Of a stretch of 64,000 nucleotides of DNA, positions 8,511 through 18,092 are shown in pieces. This DNA is from Corynebacterium pseudokroppenstedtii (GTDB taxonomy: Bacteria; Actinomycetota; Actinomycetes; Mycobacteriales; Mycobacteriaceae), in NCBI RefSeq assembly GCF_019754945.1, contig NZ_JAEUWU010000003.1:418663-482662 (forward strand), in the 5' to 3' direction. Each line of letters begins with the position of its first letter. Within the stretch, counting starts at the first letter, position 1. The position numbers were made by a program, and so were the translations under genes. Under the pieces are notes generated by a model. The model ran no database searches. It was not told where the DNA came from and was given only the letters and a program-made list of their open reading frames with translations.

Positions 8511-9566
8511 TTAGTACTTCCGCAACCGTGGCGCTGGTGCTGAAAGAAGCGTTTCTCGCGCCGCGGTCCACAAGCGGTCACGAGCGATTCGTGCCTCATC
8601 AGCAGTGGCAGCAAAGATACGCACCCAGACCCCGGATTCGTAGGGAAGAGTTGATGTAGCCCACCGAACTGATGCCGGGAAATCGGAGTTCGGCAAGCGT
8701 CGGAGCACGTCGAGAAGTGCCTGAGTAGCTTGCGGTGAAGGCACAACTATCCAGACATTGGACCATGCGCCATAGTTACGCATGCCGAGCAGCCGACTGC
8801 CCGAATGCGGGCGCAAGAGTCCGCGATCGATAACGAGAGGTCTGTAGCCAGATTCTCCAAGTCGCCTGCAGTCATGTGGATGGTCAGCTCGTGGCTGGTC
8901 GATTCGTGTTTCCATAGACAACGCGTCGTAGCGGTGCCACTCACCGCGTCCCAGTCGCCCCGCCGCAATACAATCGCTGACTATCGCGCAGCCTCCTCGA
9001 GCAGCTGTTACTCTCATAGACAGATGAGCCCGCGAGCCCTCATAGGGGATCACATGGTCAGGCATATATTCGAGAGTGCTTCCCGGACCAACAGTCAGAT
9101 TGACGTGTTGTATCGCTAGCCCCACATCCATTCGATATATAGGCGTCGCCGCCTGAGTGGTGATAAGAGCCGACGCCGGTTTTGCTTCGCCGACGCGAAT
9201 GTCGACGAGGTGTCGATCATTGTGAGCAAGCCCAGCACCCGTGGTCATAACGTAGAGCAACGGTGTGCCAGGCTGGTGTGGGTCCGTGTACAGCGGTCGC
9301 ATAAGAGCAAGCGGAGCTTTCACGATTTTCTCCGCGACGACCGATCTATGTCCCGCATGCTTATCCCCAGTTGAGTCAACTCGGGCATACAGAAAACCGA
9401 CTTTGCCAGGTGAACCAACCGGAAGTGCCCGGTGGTCACCGGACACTGGATGACTGCGAAGCTCCTTGGTGATCCTCGGCGGAATGGGAAGCGTAGCTGC
9501 CGCGTCATAGAGGGAGACAAAAGTAGGGGTAGAGATGTTGCTCTCCACTTTGGTCTGGGGTGTCAC
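8511..9566 (-). CDS. ureD: urease accessory protein UreD (UreH)
   Basis: UreD is the scaffold that binds apo-urease and recruits UreF-UreG for nickel delivery. The 351-residue product carries the family core VNLTVGPGSTLEYMPDHVIPYEGSR, the preceding ALITTQAATPIYRM, and SDCIAAGRLGRGEWHRYD. It begins 3 bases after the ureG stop, so the two are co-transcribed and probably coupled. The N-terminal 45 residues are more extended than in short family members. It is the last maturation gene of the operon. Confidence 0.9.
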   Translation of the reverse strand: MTPQTKVESNISTPTFVSLYDAAATLPIPPRITKELRSHPVSGDHRALPVGSPGKVGFLYARVDSTGDKHAGHRSVVAEKIVKAPLALMRPLYTDPHQPGTPLLYVMTTGAGLAHNDRHLVDIRVGEAKPASALITTQAATPIYRMDVGLAIQHVNLTVGPGSTLEYMPDHVIPYEGSRAHLSMRVTAARGGCAIVSDCIAAGRLGRGEWHRYDALSMETRIDQPRADHPHDCRRLGESGYRPLVIDRGLLRPHSGSRLLGMRNYGAWSNVWIVVPSPQATQALLDVLRRLPNSDFPASVRWATSTLPYESGVWVRIFAATADEARIARDRLWTAARETLLSAPAPRLRKY

Positions 9567-9569
9567 GCC

Positions 9570-10217
9570 CTACCCCTGGTGAGCTTTTCGCTGCGTCTCC
9601 ATAAACTCAGCAAGCTCGGACAGTCCGTCACCCGTTAACGCGTTGGTCGGTAACACGGGGAGACCACCGCGCACCTCTTTCGCATCAGCGACCATCTTGT
9701 CCAAATCACAATGAACATAGGGCGCAATATCCGTCTTATTAATAATGAGAAGATCCGATTCCGTGACGCCCGGCCCCCGTTTCCGAGGCATTTTGTCACC
9801 TTCCGCAGTGTCAAGAATAAAGACGTATGTTTCCACCAGCGCCGGCGAAAAAGTGAGCGTCAAATTATCCCCACCCGATTCGAACAACAAAGTGTCGATA
9901 TCGGGGAAGCGCTCCACCATCTCTGCCGCCGCCATCAAATTCATCGTCGGATCGTCCCGGACAGCCGTGTGAGGGCAGGATCCTGTTTCTACCCCCACGA
10001 TTCGCGCCGGGTCGAGAATTCCATCTAATTCCCGACGGATATGGTTTGCATCTTCTTGGGTGTAAATATCATTCGTGATAATTCCCACGCTATGACCGTG
10101 CTCGATCAACGTGGGCACCAGTGCCTCGATAATTGCCGTCTTTCCTGATCCGACTGGACCACCAAATCCGATGCGATAAATCGAGTGCTGTTCACGTCCT
10201 GGTTCATTATGTGACAT
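9570..10217 (-). CDS. ureG: urease accessory GTPase UreG
   Basis: UreG is the SIMIBI GTPase that carries nickel and powers its insertion into urease. The 215-residue protein has the P-loop GPVGSGKT (residues 20-27), the nickel-binding Cys-Pro-His in VETGSCPHTAVRDD, the switch region ESGGDNLTLTFSPAL, and the guanine motif NKTD. Unlike some actinobacterial UreG proteins it has no His-rich N-terminus; that feature is found instead in the gene at 13308-14522. It lies between ureF (32-base gap) and ureD (3-base gap). Confidence 0.96.
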   Translation of the reverse strand: MSHNEPGREQHSIYRIGFGGPVGSGKTAIIEALVPTLIEHGHSVGIITNDIYTQEDANHIRRELDGILDPARIVGVETGSCPHTAVRDDPTMNLMAAAEMVERFPDIDTLLFESGGDNLTLTFSPALVETYVFILDTAEGDKMPRKRGPGVTESDLLIINKTDIAPYVHCDLDKMVADAKEVRGGLPVLPTNALTGDGLSELAEFMETQRKAHQG

Positions 10218-10249
10218 AGCGAAATCCTCACATTTCGTACTAGTAATAA

Positions 10250-11053
10250 TTAATTAATGAATAGTCGTGCGGGAGCGGATTCGTGTGCCGCACACGCAAC
10301 ATCCAAAGCAGGGCTTAGTGTTCCTATATCGTCAACGGATGAATCGCAACACATCTGTATACAGTCAGCGATATCTGATCCCACCTCATTCACAATCTGC
10401 TGGGCACTGATATGGTCAGCCACGCTTAAACGAACCGCCGCGGAACAGGCTCCAGCCGCAAAAGAAAACAGTTCACAGGACACTGCCATTTCCTGAGACA
10501 ATCCATTGTGATGATGAATGACTCCAGCGACTATTGCCTGGTTACCTATGACATTTCCTTCGCGTACGTCGCTGATCAGTGTCCCTAGCGGTGTGTCGTC
10601 AGCGGGGCGGAGCACGTCGTCGGCCATTGACAATAATTGCTTGCCGACGCGCATACTCCCGCGCCGTGCATTATCGCTAGGTTTTGTTGCCAGGAGGACC
10701 TCGTCGATGATTCGAAGTGTCTCCGTTGTGGAGTGTGCAGAGACACTCGCAGACATCGTGGCCGACGTGGATTGTCGCCACTCCTGAGTCCAGGTCCATG
10801 CCAAGGCCGTTGCAATTCCATCGGTAGGGGCGACGACGTCGGTAATAAGCTCGCGAACAGTGTCTGTGAGAGAGGCGTTGTCTAGCCAATGGCACTGAGA
10901 TAGCCCTTCGAGCCCGTGCGAGAGCGTGTACATTCCCGACGGGAACGCCGTGTCTGTCCATTGGAGGGCTGATAGGAAGGCTGGAAACACCGATTGCCAT
11001 CCAGAACTACCAGTGCTGTTCACGGTCGCGTCGAGATTATTGGAAGAAGACAT
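10250..11053 (-). CDS. ureF: urease accessory protein UreF
   Basis: UreF bridges UreD and UreG in the urease activation complex. The product of 267 residues shows the typical N-terminal motif LQWTDTAFPSGMYTLSHGLEGL, and further on NVIGNQAIVAGVI and the Ala-rich helical segment FSFAAGACSAAVRL. It carries about 30 extra residues before the conserved start. It begins 28 bases after the ureBC stop and lies directly before ureG. Confidence 0.88.
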   Translation of the reverse strand: MSSSNNLDATVNSTGSSGWQSVFPAFLSALQWTDTAFPSGMYTLSHGLEGLSQCHWLDNASLTDTVRELITDVVAPTDGIATALAWTWTQEWRQSTSATMSASVSAHSTTETLRIIDEVLLATKPSDNARRGSMRVGKQLLSMADDVLRPADDTPLGTLISDVREGNVIGNQAIVAGVIHHHNGLSQEMAVSCELFSFAAGACSAAVRLSVADHISAQQIVNEVGSDIADCIQMCCDSSVDDIGTLSPALDVACAAHESAPARLFIN

Positions 11054-11081
11054 GATTCAAAGCCGTCACCGATGTGTCGTG

Positions 11082-13274
11082 TTAGAACAAGTAGTGCAGT
11101 TGAGCTAAGGGAAGTTTGTCAGCGGGCGCTATAGTGAGCGGTTCCCCGTCCGCCCGAACCTCGTAAGTATCGGGGTCGACCGTGATCTTCGGTAGCTCAC
11201 AGTTTCTCACCATGTCTTTCTTTCCGATGTGTCGACAACCGTGAACGGGCAAAACGGTGCTGGTGAGACCCAGCTTGGCGGGCACGCCGTCGTTAATAGC
11301 CTCGGAAGACATGAACGTGATCCGGCTGTGGGGCAGTGCGTGACCGCGATTGCCGAACATGGGTCGATATACCACCGGCTCTGGGGTGGGAAGAGAAGCA
11401 TTGGGATCGCCCATTAAGGACCAGCAAATATGACCACTGCGAATCACGAGCTGGGGCTTTGCAGCAACCGACGACACCGGCCACAGGACAATATCGGCGA
11501 CTTTTCCGACTTCCAACGACCCGATGTAGTCATTGACTCCGGCGGCGATCGCGGGGTTGCATGTCACCTTAGCGACGTAGCGAAGGACGCGATGGTTGTC
11601 ATTGCCTGACGTAGACTTTGTGTCGGTCTCGGAGTCTGTTGACTCAACGGACGCTGAGTTCTCAGGGGCTGCTTGACGATCCTCTGGAAGGGGACCGAGC
11701 TCAGCTTTGCAATGGTGTGCAGTTTGAAAAGCACGGGCCCAGGTTTCCCCAACACGACCCATTGCCTGCGAATCCGAACTGAAAATAGAGATGACGCCTC
11801 TATCGTGGAGAACCGTTTCAGCAGCGATAGTTTCGGGTCTGACGCGAGATTCCGCGAAAGATACATCTTCCGGAATGTCATGAGACAGATGGTGACAAAC
11901 CATCACCATGTCGAGGAGTTCTTCAGCGCTATTGACGGTGTAGGGGAGAGTGGGGTTCGTTGAGGCGGGGAGCACCGAGGGCATTCCTGTCACGCGGAGG
12001 ATATCGGGTGCGTGGCCCCCACCAGCACCTTCGGAGTGGAAGGTGTGAATAGTTCGGTCTCCGATGGCATTGCGCGTGTCCTCGAAGAAACCGCTTTCGT
12101 TCAGCGTGTCAGTATGGATGGCGAGCTGAACGTCATGGTCGTCACAGACCTTGAGGGCATTGTCAATCACGGCTGGTGTTGCTCCCCAGTCTTCATGAAT
12201 TTTTAATCCTGCGGCCCCAGCTGCAATTTGCGACTCTAAAGCCTCGGGAAGTGATCCTGATCCTTTGCCCAGAATTCCGATATTGACCGGCATATCGTCG
12301 GCGGCTCGCAGCATCATGCCAATGGAACTTTCCCCCGGTGTGCAGGTCGTCCCTTTTGTTCCTTCGGCAGGACCCGTTCCACCGCCGAAAAACGTCGTAA
12401 TTCCATTTGATAATCCCTCTTCGGCTTGCTGAGGAGAAATAAAATGGATATGCGAATCAATCCCGCCGGCAGTCACAATTCGATGTTCGCCTGCGATAAC
12501 TTCAGTATTGGGCCCAATGATCAGCTGCGGATCAACACCATCCTGAGTATGCGGGTTACCCGCCTTGCCAATTCCGACAATTCGCCCATCTTTAATCCCG
12601 ATATCGGCCTTAATAATCCCCGTCATCGCATCAACGATGAGCGCGCTCGTAATAACAGTGTCGACGGATTCTGCATCAGAAGCTTGAGGGTCCTGTGCCA
12701 TCCCATCACGAATAGCTTTGCCACCGCCATACACCGATTCGTCCCCATACGCTCGCGAATTAGCATCATCAGTTAATTCGATAACGAGGTTGGTGTCGGC
12801 AAGCTGAATGCGGTCGCCCGTCGTCGGGCCATAAATGGAACCATATTCCGCTTTGGAAATAGAGTACGGGCCTTGGTCGGCGGGCAACTCGTCGTCAGGT
12901 ACAGATTCTGTTTTAAAACCGCGCTCCTGTGCTCGTTGGAGACCCCGCTCACGAATGGCAGGATCGTCGAGGGCACCTTCCGCCAAAGCACTAAAGCCAT
13001 GCAGGATTCTGCGCCCACCAAAATCAACTAATTGAACTTCTTTCGAATCGCCGGGCTCGAATCGGACAGCTAATCCCGCTGGGATATTGAGGCGCATACC
13101 CCATGCCCGATGACGATCGAAGAGTAATTCGCGATTCGCCTCGAAGAAATGGAAATGGCTTCCCACTTGGACGGCCCGGTCACCGGTATTGGTGACGCGT
13201 AGTGTAAGTGTCCTTTTACCCGGGTTAATCGTGATGGTTCCGTCGTCGTAGATATATCTGTTTGCAGTGCTCAT
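11082..13274 (-). CDS. ureBC: fused urease beta-alpha subunit (UreB-UreC)
   Basis: One continuous 730-codon frame holds both the beta subunit (residues about 1-100: [35 protein letters not shown]) and the catalytic alpha subunit (from about 130: [18 protein letters not shown]). Alpha-subunit active-site residues are all visible: nickel ligands H275 and H277 in SHIHF, the carbamylated lysine K358 in GLKIHEDWG with H360, the mobile-flap pair C460-H461 in MVCHHLSHD, and D501 in [12 protein letters not shown]. About 20 extra Ser/Thr/Glu-rich residues (near 520-545) are inserted where other ureases have a short loop. Separate ureB and ureC genes are the usual bacterial arrangement. The start has GAGGAC upstream. 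Confidence 0.95.
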   Translation of the reverse strand: MSTANRYIYDDGTITINPGKRTLTLRVTNTGDRAVQVGSHFHFFEANRELLFDRHRAWGMRLNIPAGLAVRFEPGDSKEVQLVDFGGRRILHGFSALAEGALDDPAIRERGLQRAQERGFKTESVPDDELPADQGPYSISKAEYGSIYGPTTGDRIQLADTNLVIELTDDANSRAYGDESVYGGGKAIRDGMAQDPQASDAESVDTVITSALIVDAMTGIIKADIGIKDGRIVGIGKAGNPHTQDGVDPQLIIGPNTEVIAGEHRIVTAGGIDSHIHFISPQQAEEGLSNGITTFFGGGTGPAEGTKGTTCTPGESSIGMMLRAADDMPVNIGILGKGSGSLPEALESQIAAGAAGLKIHEDWGATPAVIDNALKVCDDHDVQLAIHTDTLNESGFFEDTRNAIGDRTIHTFHSEGAGGGHAPDILRVTGMPSVLPASTNPTLPYTVNSAEELLDMVMVCHHLSHDIPEDVSFAESRVRPETIAAETVLHDRGVISIFSSDSQAMGRVGETWARAFQTAHHCKAELGPLPEDRQAAPENSASVESTDSETDTKSTSGNDNHRVLRYVAKVTCNPAIAAGVNDYIGSLEVGKVADIVLWPVSSVAAKPQLVIRSGHICWSLMGDPNASLPTPEPVVYRPMFGNRGHALPHSRITFMSSEAINDGVPAKLGLTSTVLPVHGCRHIGKKDMVRNCELPKITVDPDTYEVRADGEPLTIAPADKLPLAQLHYLF

Positions 13275-13307
13275 GAAGTCCTCGTGATTGCGTGGCGATT
13301 TATTGGC

Positions 13308-14522
13308 CTAACGGCCATGAGACGAGCCCTCTTCGTGTTCGTCGTAGTAGTCGTGTGAGTGGCCGTGGGAATGGGAATGCTCGATATGATGGTGGTGGGC
13401 ATGCTCACGAGAATGCGTGTGCGAGTGCGTGTGGGGGTGAGGGTGGTGGTGTGAATGAGTGTGACTGTGCGGATGACTATGTGAATGGCTATGCCCACCC
13501 TCGGCGTCATCCTCCTCATGGGCATGACTATGCGCGAAGCCCGAATCATGATCAGCCCACAGTGCCTCTTCCAAACCCACGACAGGGAAGGATTGGCTAC
13601 TCAGGGCTGATGATGGATCGTCAGAGGATTGATTGCCGCCAGTGCTATGAGCTGCATCGTTTCCCGCCGAGGATTTGAATACGTCGGCAGCAGCATCGCG
13701 AGCACGAACAACATTTGTCTCAATCAGCACTGCGAGTGCTGACGGCGACCATAGTGGGACCTCGTGATAGCTTCCTCCATCGGCGCAATTACCGTCCTTA
13801 TTCGGCGGCAGAAGGTCTGCTCGAAGAACGACGATTCGCTCCCCGTCGGGCTCGGCCGCCTGGTCGGCCGCATGGTCATCGAGAAGAATCTCAGCACGGT
13901 GAATAGCCTCAGGAAGGCTCGGGGCTGCTCCGTCAAATGCCACAGAGGTCTCAGAATTGCTGTACTGCCATGCCAACCGGGTATCACGGAACAAATCAGC
14001 GTCGAAAAAGGGATCTAAAGCCACTGATACGACGACGTACGAATGTGCTGGATGGGAGCGCATGTTTGCACGTAAAGCCGATACGCGTGTGGTTGAATTC
14101 CCGATTGGATCGGAAATAATCACCCGCGCTGAAGGCCGGCTGCGTTTCCACCATTGGGTCGCTTGCGCTAGTGCTGTGATGCTGTGGAGGTCTCGTCCCG
14201 CGGTCATGGGAATGATGACAGTGGGAGGCTGATTGGCGGTTGAGGTTGCCGAATGACGGGCGTCGTCCTCTGAAGGATCCTCGTGATGCGCGACTGTGAG
14301 GGCTTGCGTTAATTCACTTGTTGAATGAGCGAGAACGATCGGCTCGAGATTGCCGTCGCTTGGCATAGAACGATGGGCGGCTGAAGAACCATGCGCCGCT
14401 GCCCCTGTTGCAGCTGCGTGCTGGTCAGCGACATCGACTAGACGGAATCGACGGAGACGGGCAGTTGCTTCGCGAATGAGCTCGTCATTATGGGCTTCGG
14501 CGCCACAAAAAAGAATGATCAT
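13308..14522 (-). CDS. His-rich CbiX/SirB-like protein in urease operon
   Basis: This 404-residue protein sits between ureA (18-base gap) and ureBC (33-base gap). The N-terminal part (VIIPMTAGRDLHSITALAQATQ near 105-125, SARVIISDPIGNSTTRVSALR) resembles the CbiX/SirB class of metal chelatases; that assignment is tentative. A middle region of about 100 residues is low in recognisable motifs. The last 74 residues contain about 30 histidines in HS, HP, HT and HH pairs mixed with acidic residues, a composition typical of nickel-storing tails such as those of UreE and HypB. Since the cluster has no ureE, I infer a role in nickel storage or delivery to urease. It may not be a functional chelatase. 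Confidence 0.75.
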   Translation of the reverse strand: MIILFCGAEAHNDELIREATARLRRFRLVDVADQHAAATGAAAHGSSAAHRSMPSDGNLEPIVLAHSTSELTQALTVAHHEDPSEDDARHSATSTANQPPTVIIPMTAGRDLHSITALAQATQWWKRSRPSARVIISDPIGNSTTRVSALRANMRSHPAHSYVVVSVALDPFFDADLFRDTRLAWQYSNSETSVAFDGAAPSLPEAIHRAEILLDDHAADQAAEPDGERIVVLRADLLPPNKDGNCADGGSYHEVPLWSPSALAVLIETNVVRARDAAADVFKSSAGNDAAHSTGGNQSSDDPSSALSSQSFPVVGLEEALWADHDSGFAHSHAHEEDDAEGGHSHSHSHPHSHTHSHHHPHPHTHSHTHSREHAHHHHIEHSHSHGHSHDYYDEHEEGSSHGR

Positions 14523-14540
14523 CGATACTTCCCGGCGCGT

Positions 14541-14846
14541 CTAGTGTCGGATGGGATCGTGGACGGAGACGAGTTTCGTTCCGTCAGGAAAAGTCGCTTC
14601 TACCTGGACTAGCGAGACCATGTCTGGGACGTCGTCGAGTACCTCGTCGGCAGTGAGGACCGTCGTCCCGATGTGCATTGCTTCAGCCACGCTCTTGCCA
14701 TCGCGTGCTGCTTCTATGACGGCGTCGGAAATTAAAGCAATCGCTTCGGGGTGGTTGAGTTTGACACCCCGTTCTCGTCGACGTTGAGCCACTTGAGCTG
14801 CAAGAAATACTAATAATTTATCTGTCTCACGAGGAGAGAGATTCAT
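14541..14846 (-). CDS. ureA: urease gamma subunit
   Basis: UreA is the small structural subunit of urease. The 101-residue protein is standard in length and reads [20 protein letters not shown] at the start, [21 protein letters not shown] in the middle and [17 protein letters not shown] at the end. AAGGAG lies a suitable distance before the ATG. It is the first gene of the operon; the 135 bases upstream hold the inverted repeat at 14908-14938. Confidence 0.97.
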   Translation of the reverse strand: MNLSPRETDKLLVFLAAQVAQRRRERGVKLNHPEAIALISDAVIEAARDGKSVAEAMHIGTTVLTADEVLDDVPDMVSLVQVEATFPDGTKLVSVHDPIRH

Positions 14847-14907
14847 TGGTATGGCTCCTTACGCGCGCAACAAAGCTCCGGGGGTGGTGTGCACAACCCT
14901 GTCTCGG

Positions 14908-14938
14908 CATGATGGTCGCCCCTCACTCTGCCATCATG
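14908..14938. promoter_or_regulatory. 8-bp inverted repeat upstream of ureA
   Basis: CATGATGG (14908-14915) and CCATCATG (14931-14938) are perfect inverted copies separated by 15 bases, 62 bases upstream of the ureA ATG. It could be an operator for urease regulation or the terminator hairpin of the preceding gene at 14982-16319, but no T-run follows it. Confidence 0.4.
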
Positions 14939-14981
14939 TGACGAATGAATCGTTGGCTTTATGTTGCGAGTATGTAAATCT

Positions 14982-16319
14982 TTATCGAAGAGCAGGATTG
15001 TATTTCAGTGAATTACGGCGGTACGTCAGTTCGCCAGCGATACGAACTGACTCAGCCAGTCGACCTTCCTCGCGCAATTGGCTGAGCCTTTTTGACATGC
15101 GCTGCCGGATATTTTCCGGCGAAATGGTATTCAGATATACCTTGGTCGAACCCTCGAAACCGGCGAGGTTTGATGCTCGCCATTTGATCATTACTCGCCA
15201 TGGCATAGGGATATCGAGGTCAATTGGTTTGTGGTGCCATTCCTCATTACATGGAACGTCCGAGCCGGTTGCTGCGTGGCACGCGTGAATGAGGTCGCTC
15301 ATGTCCCGCATTTCTTCTTCGCTGAGCTTCCACGGTTCACACGTTGCTGATCGAGAGTAAATCTCGATAGTTGGGTAGCGGTGCCCAAACCCAGCGAAAG
15401 CGATGGCATGAGTGTTTTCGGCAATGACTAGATTGTGATAGCCGGCATAATCAACGGCCCATTCGTTGTACATATTGGGGTTGGACCGTAGTCGCGCGAT
15501 CTCGAGTTCGGCCTGCGCGCCTCGCTCATCGATAGCGACGAGCTGCTTGTGCAAGTGATCAAAGCTTGCTCCTGCAGGCTTCAGCCAGTTTTGGAATACG
15601 GCCACATACCGTGCGTAGCGGTTGCGTGAATAGAGGTCACGCATTGCGTCAGCGGTGAAGTTGATGAATTGGTAGTGCTCTTCCGGCGTTAGCGTGCCGC
15701 TGGAGGCGAGTTGTCCGCTCGAGGTGGCGTCGTCAGTGAAGTGTCGACGGGCCACGATGACGTCGTGTCCACCAGCAAAGTAGGCGGGCGCACGCTTGAG
15801 AAGTTCGGTTTCCGGTGTGTCTTTGATCTCCGATTCCGGTGTTCCTGCAGAACGCAGACGTGTCGCGATAATGTTCAGCACGTGCTGCCTTCCGGCAGGT
15901 TCGCTGAGGTAATCGTTCATGTGGGTTGAGGTTTCCGGATCCATCGCGAATCCGTGGTTCGCCCGCCAGTATTCGTATCCGAGAATCTCGAAGAGGTTGG
16001 GGACACGTCGGAACTCGGCGACTGAGTCATCCAGTTGACTCTCTTTTAACCGGTAGCGGGTTGTCCACTTGTTGTTGTCGACGACGACTCGCGCTTTCTC
16101 CGGAGGAGTCTCTCTGTATCGCGCGGAACAAAATGCGCACTCATGGTCGCGATCGTGCGGAGTGACAGGGTGCTCTTCTGGAATGGGGTGCGCGATTGGT
16201 CGATTCCCGCGCCCCGGTACAGTCCACACTTCGGTTCCTGTAAATGGGTTGACCTGCTTGATGGTTCCATCGGCAAGTGTTGTTAGAGGTGCGAGAGGCA
16301 GGGCGACAGGAGTACTCAC
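14982..16319 (-). CDS. GalT/HIT-like protein (DUF4921-type)
   Basis: This protein of about 445 residues resembles galactose-1-phosphate uridylyltransferase and other HIT-fold nucleotide transferases. It shows a probable zinc pair CAFCSARY near residue 65, and SFDHLHKQLVAIDE, corresponding to the active-site His-x-His-x-Gln of the family. It opens with the conserved-looking ADGTIKQVNPFTGTEVWTVPGR. I set the start at the GTG at 16319 (STPVALPLAPL); an alternative GTG 25 codons upstream (16394) lies inside a tandem repeat and is less likely. Substrate unknown. A terminator is not obvious between it and ureA. Confidence 0.65.
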   Translation of the reverse strand: MSTPVALPLAPLTTLADGTIKQVNPFTGTEVWTVPGRGNRPIAHPIPEEHPVTPHDRDHECAFCSARYRETPPEKARVVVDNNKWTTRYRLKESQLDDSVAEFRRVPNLFEILGYEYWRANHGFAMDPETSTHMNDYLSEPAGRQHVLNIIATRLRSAGTPESEIKDTPETELLKRAPAYFAGGHDVIVARRHFTDDATSSGQLASSGTLTPEEHYQFINFTADAMRDLYSRNRYARYVAVFQNWLKPAGASFDHLHKQLVAIDERGAQAELEIARLRSNPNMYNEWAVDYAGYHNLVIAENTHAIAFAGFGHRYPTIEIYSRSATCEPWKLSEEEMRDMSDLIHACHAATGSDVPCNEEWHHKPIDLDIPMPWRVMIKWRASNLAGFEGSTKVYLNTISPENIRQRMSKRLSQLREEGRLAESVRIAGELTYRRNSLKYNPALR

Positions 16320-16392
16320 GAGCGAAAACTTTAGCGGGTGGGTGACGTGATCGCGACCTTGATTCCCGACGAGACGATGGAGCCGTCTTTGC

Positions 16393-16438
16393 ACTCGCGC
16401 GTGCGCCGGTGTTTAACTCACGCGTGCGTCGGTGTTAA
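16393..16438. repeat. two tandem 23-bp direct repeats
   Basis: Units 16393-16415 and 16416-16438 agree at 20 of 23 positions; both contain CGCGTGCG followed by CGGTGTT. They lie in the divergent intergenic region between the GalT-like gene and the exporter gene. The regular spacing suggests a possible regulator binding site. Confidence 0.6.
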
Positions 16439-16545
16439 ATGAGCACGGTTGCTAAAACATTGTTGGACCGTGTTGGTCATTTCTTGTTTCATCGGAAGTA
16501 AGAAGAAGATAAGACAACGGCATTGGACACAGAGGGCGATGAATA

Positions 16546-17868
16546 GTGGATACTGAAGGTCAGGAGCTTATGCCCCACGAGCGTGACCCCCGCATGGGAA
16601 TCGATGCGGATGCTGTGTTACGCGTGGGTGAGATCTTGCTCTCTGCCGGGACCGACGTATATCGAGTTATTCGGGCGATGAAACGCACGGCCCGGTCCTT
16701 GGGCTTCGATCGGTTCGACGCGTCGATCACGATGTCAAGTATCCGTTTTACCGGGCGCAGAGGGAATAACTTCCGAACGGAAATCAGTACTTTAGAGAAG
16801 TACGGCGTCGATTCTTCTCTTATTGAAGCTGTCGAAGATCTGACTCACCACCTTCCCTCTGAAATAACGGCAGAGTGGGTTCACGAAAAGCTCGATAAAA
16901 TCGAGAACAATCGACGGACCAGGTGGAGTCGAGTTGCACTTGCCTGTGCTGCGGCGGTGGCGTGTTCGGCGTTCGCGATTTTAAATCGGTTTAGTTTTGA
17001 TTCGGCTGTAGCAGTTGCTTTTAGCGCTTTGTGCGGCCAAACCGTGAGGATGTCTTTTGCTCGTAAGCGTTTCAATCAATTAGGGACGACGGCAGTTTCG
17101 GGAATAGTTGCCTGTCTGGTGTATTTCGGGTTAAGTCAGCTCTTCTTTGTGACTCCCTGGGGTCGGTCAGAGCAGACGCTGGGCCAGGGCTATGTGGCGG
17201 CGATGTTGTTCTTGATTCCCGGTTTTCCGCTGTTTACTGCGTTGGTTGACCTGGCCAGATTAGATATCGCCGCGGGGTGGGAGCGTTTTGTTTACGCTTT
17301 CGAGATCATTGTCTCAGCAACCATGGCGGCGTGGATTGTCTCCGCATGCACGGGTCTTGAGCCGTCAGTGCCGGCTCAAAGTGGGACGACCGAGTGGTCA
17401 TGGCTTATCGTCGCCGGAATAGCGAGCATTTTTGGTGTTGCCGGATTCGCCATGCTCTTTAATTCATCACGACGAATGATTGCTATTGCGGCAGTGGTGG
17501 GTGCGATGGCGAACGTCGTTAAATTTACCTGTTTATTCATAGGAATTCCGACGCAGGTTGCCGGATTAATTGGGGGACTATGTGTCGGTTTAATCGCTAA
17601 TCTAATTCGTGATCGTTCGTATATTCCGCGTATCACAGTGACGATACCTGCAGTCATTATTATGATTCCTGGAACAGAGATGTTCCGGGGAATTTATTAT
17701 CTTAATGACGGAAATATTAATGAGGCCCTCACTCACACAGTGACCGCATCGTTGCAAGTTTTTGCTATTGCGGCGGGTTTGGTTATTGCGCGGTTAGCCG
17801 CCGATGACTCGTGGGCTCGACATAAGTACATTGATTTCGCGCGTCGGCCGGACCATTCGATTGGTTAA
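16546..17868 (+). CDS. threonine/serine exporter family protein (ThrE-type)
   Basis: ThrE proteins export threonine and serine across the corynebacterial membrane. This 440-residue protein has a soluble N-terminal domain (residues about 20-125: VLRVGEILLSAGTDVYRV, FDASITMSSIRFTG) followed by about ten hydrophobic segments, with FLIPGFPLFTALVDLARLD and PAVIIMIPGTEMFRGIYYL as the paired membrane-domain signatures of the family. It is somewhat shorter than C. glutamicum ThrE. The GTG start has no strong ribosome-binding site; an ATG nine codons downstream is possible. It is transcribed divergently from the GalT-like gene. Confidence 0.85.
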   Translation: MDTEGQELMPHERDPRMGIDADAVLRVGEILLSAGTDVYRVIRAMKRTARSLGFDRFDASITMSSIRFTGRRGNNFRTEISTLEKYGVDSSLIEAVEDLTHHLPSEITAEWVHEKLDKIENNRRTRWSRVALACAAAVACSAFAILNRFSFDSAVAVAFSALCGQTVRMSFARKRFNQLGTTAVSGIVACLVYFGLSQLFFVTPWGRSEQTLGQGYVAAMLFLIPGFPLFTALVDLARLDIAAGWERFVYAFEIIVSATMAAWIVSACTGLEPSVPAQSGTTEWSWLIVAGIASIFGVAGFAMLFNSSRRMIAIAAVVGAMANVVKFTCLFIGIPTQVAGLIGGLCVGLIANLIRDRSYIPRITVTIPAVIIMIPGTEMFRGIYYLNDGNINEALTHTVTASLQVFAIAAGLVIARLAADDSWARHKYIDFARRPDHSIG

Positions 17869-18092
17869 AAACTATGGAGTCTCTCCCCTCGGTGGGAAAG
17901 CTGGTCAAGAGATCGATTGTCATGATCGAATAGGGGAGCTCCAATTGCAAATACGCTAGCAATATAGGTTTTAGAGTCGTTGACGTCCGCATGTCATCTA
18001 CAGGAGGTGACTGCAGTTCTACTGTAGCTGCGCTTTGGTTATGTTATGGTTGTAGAAGTAATCATCCCTTGGTGCTCTCGAAAGAAGGAAAA

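Noticed and set aside
13320..13560. Repetitive CAC/CAT-rich DNA considered as a microsatellite or CRISPR-like array
   Set aside because: The repeats are explained by the His-rich coding tail; spacing is irregular and there are no spacers. No CRISPR array was seen anywhere in the window.
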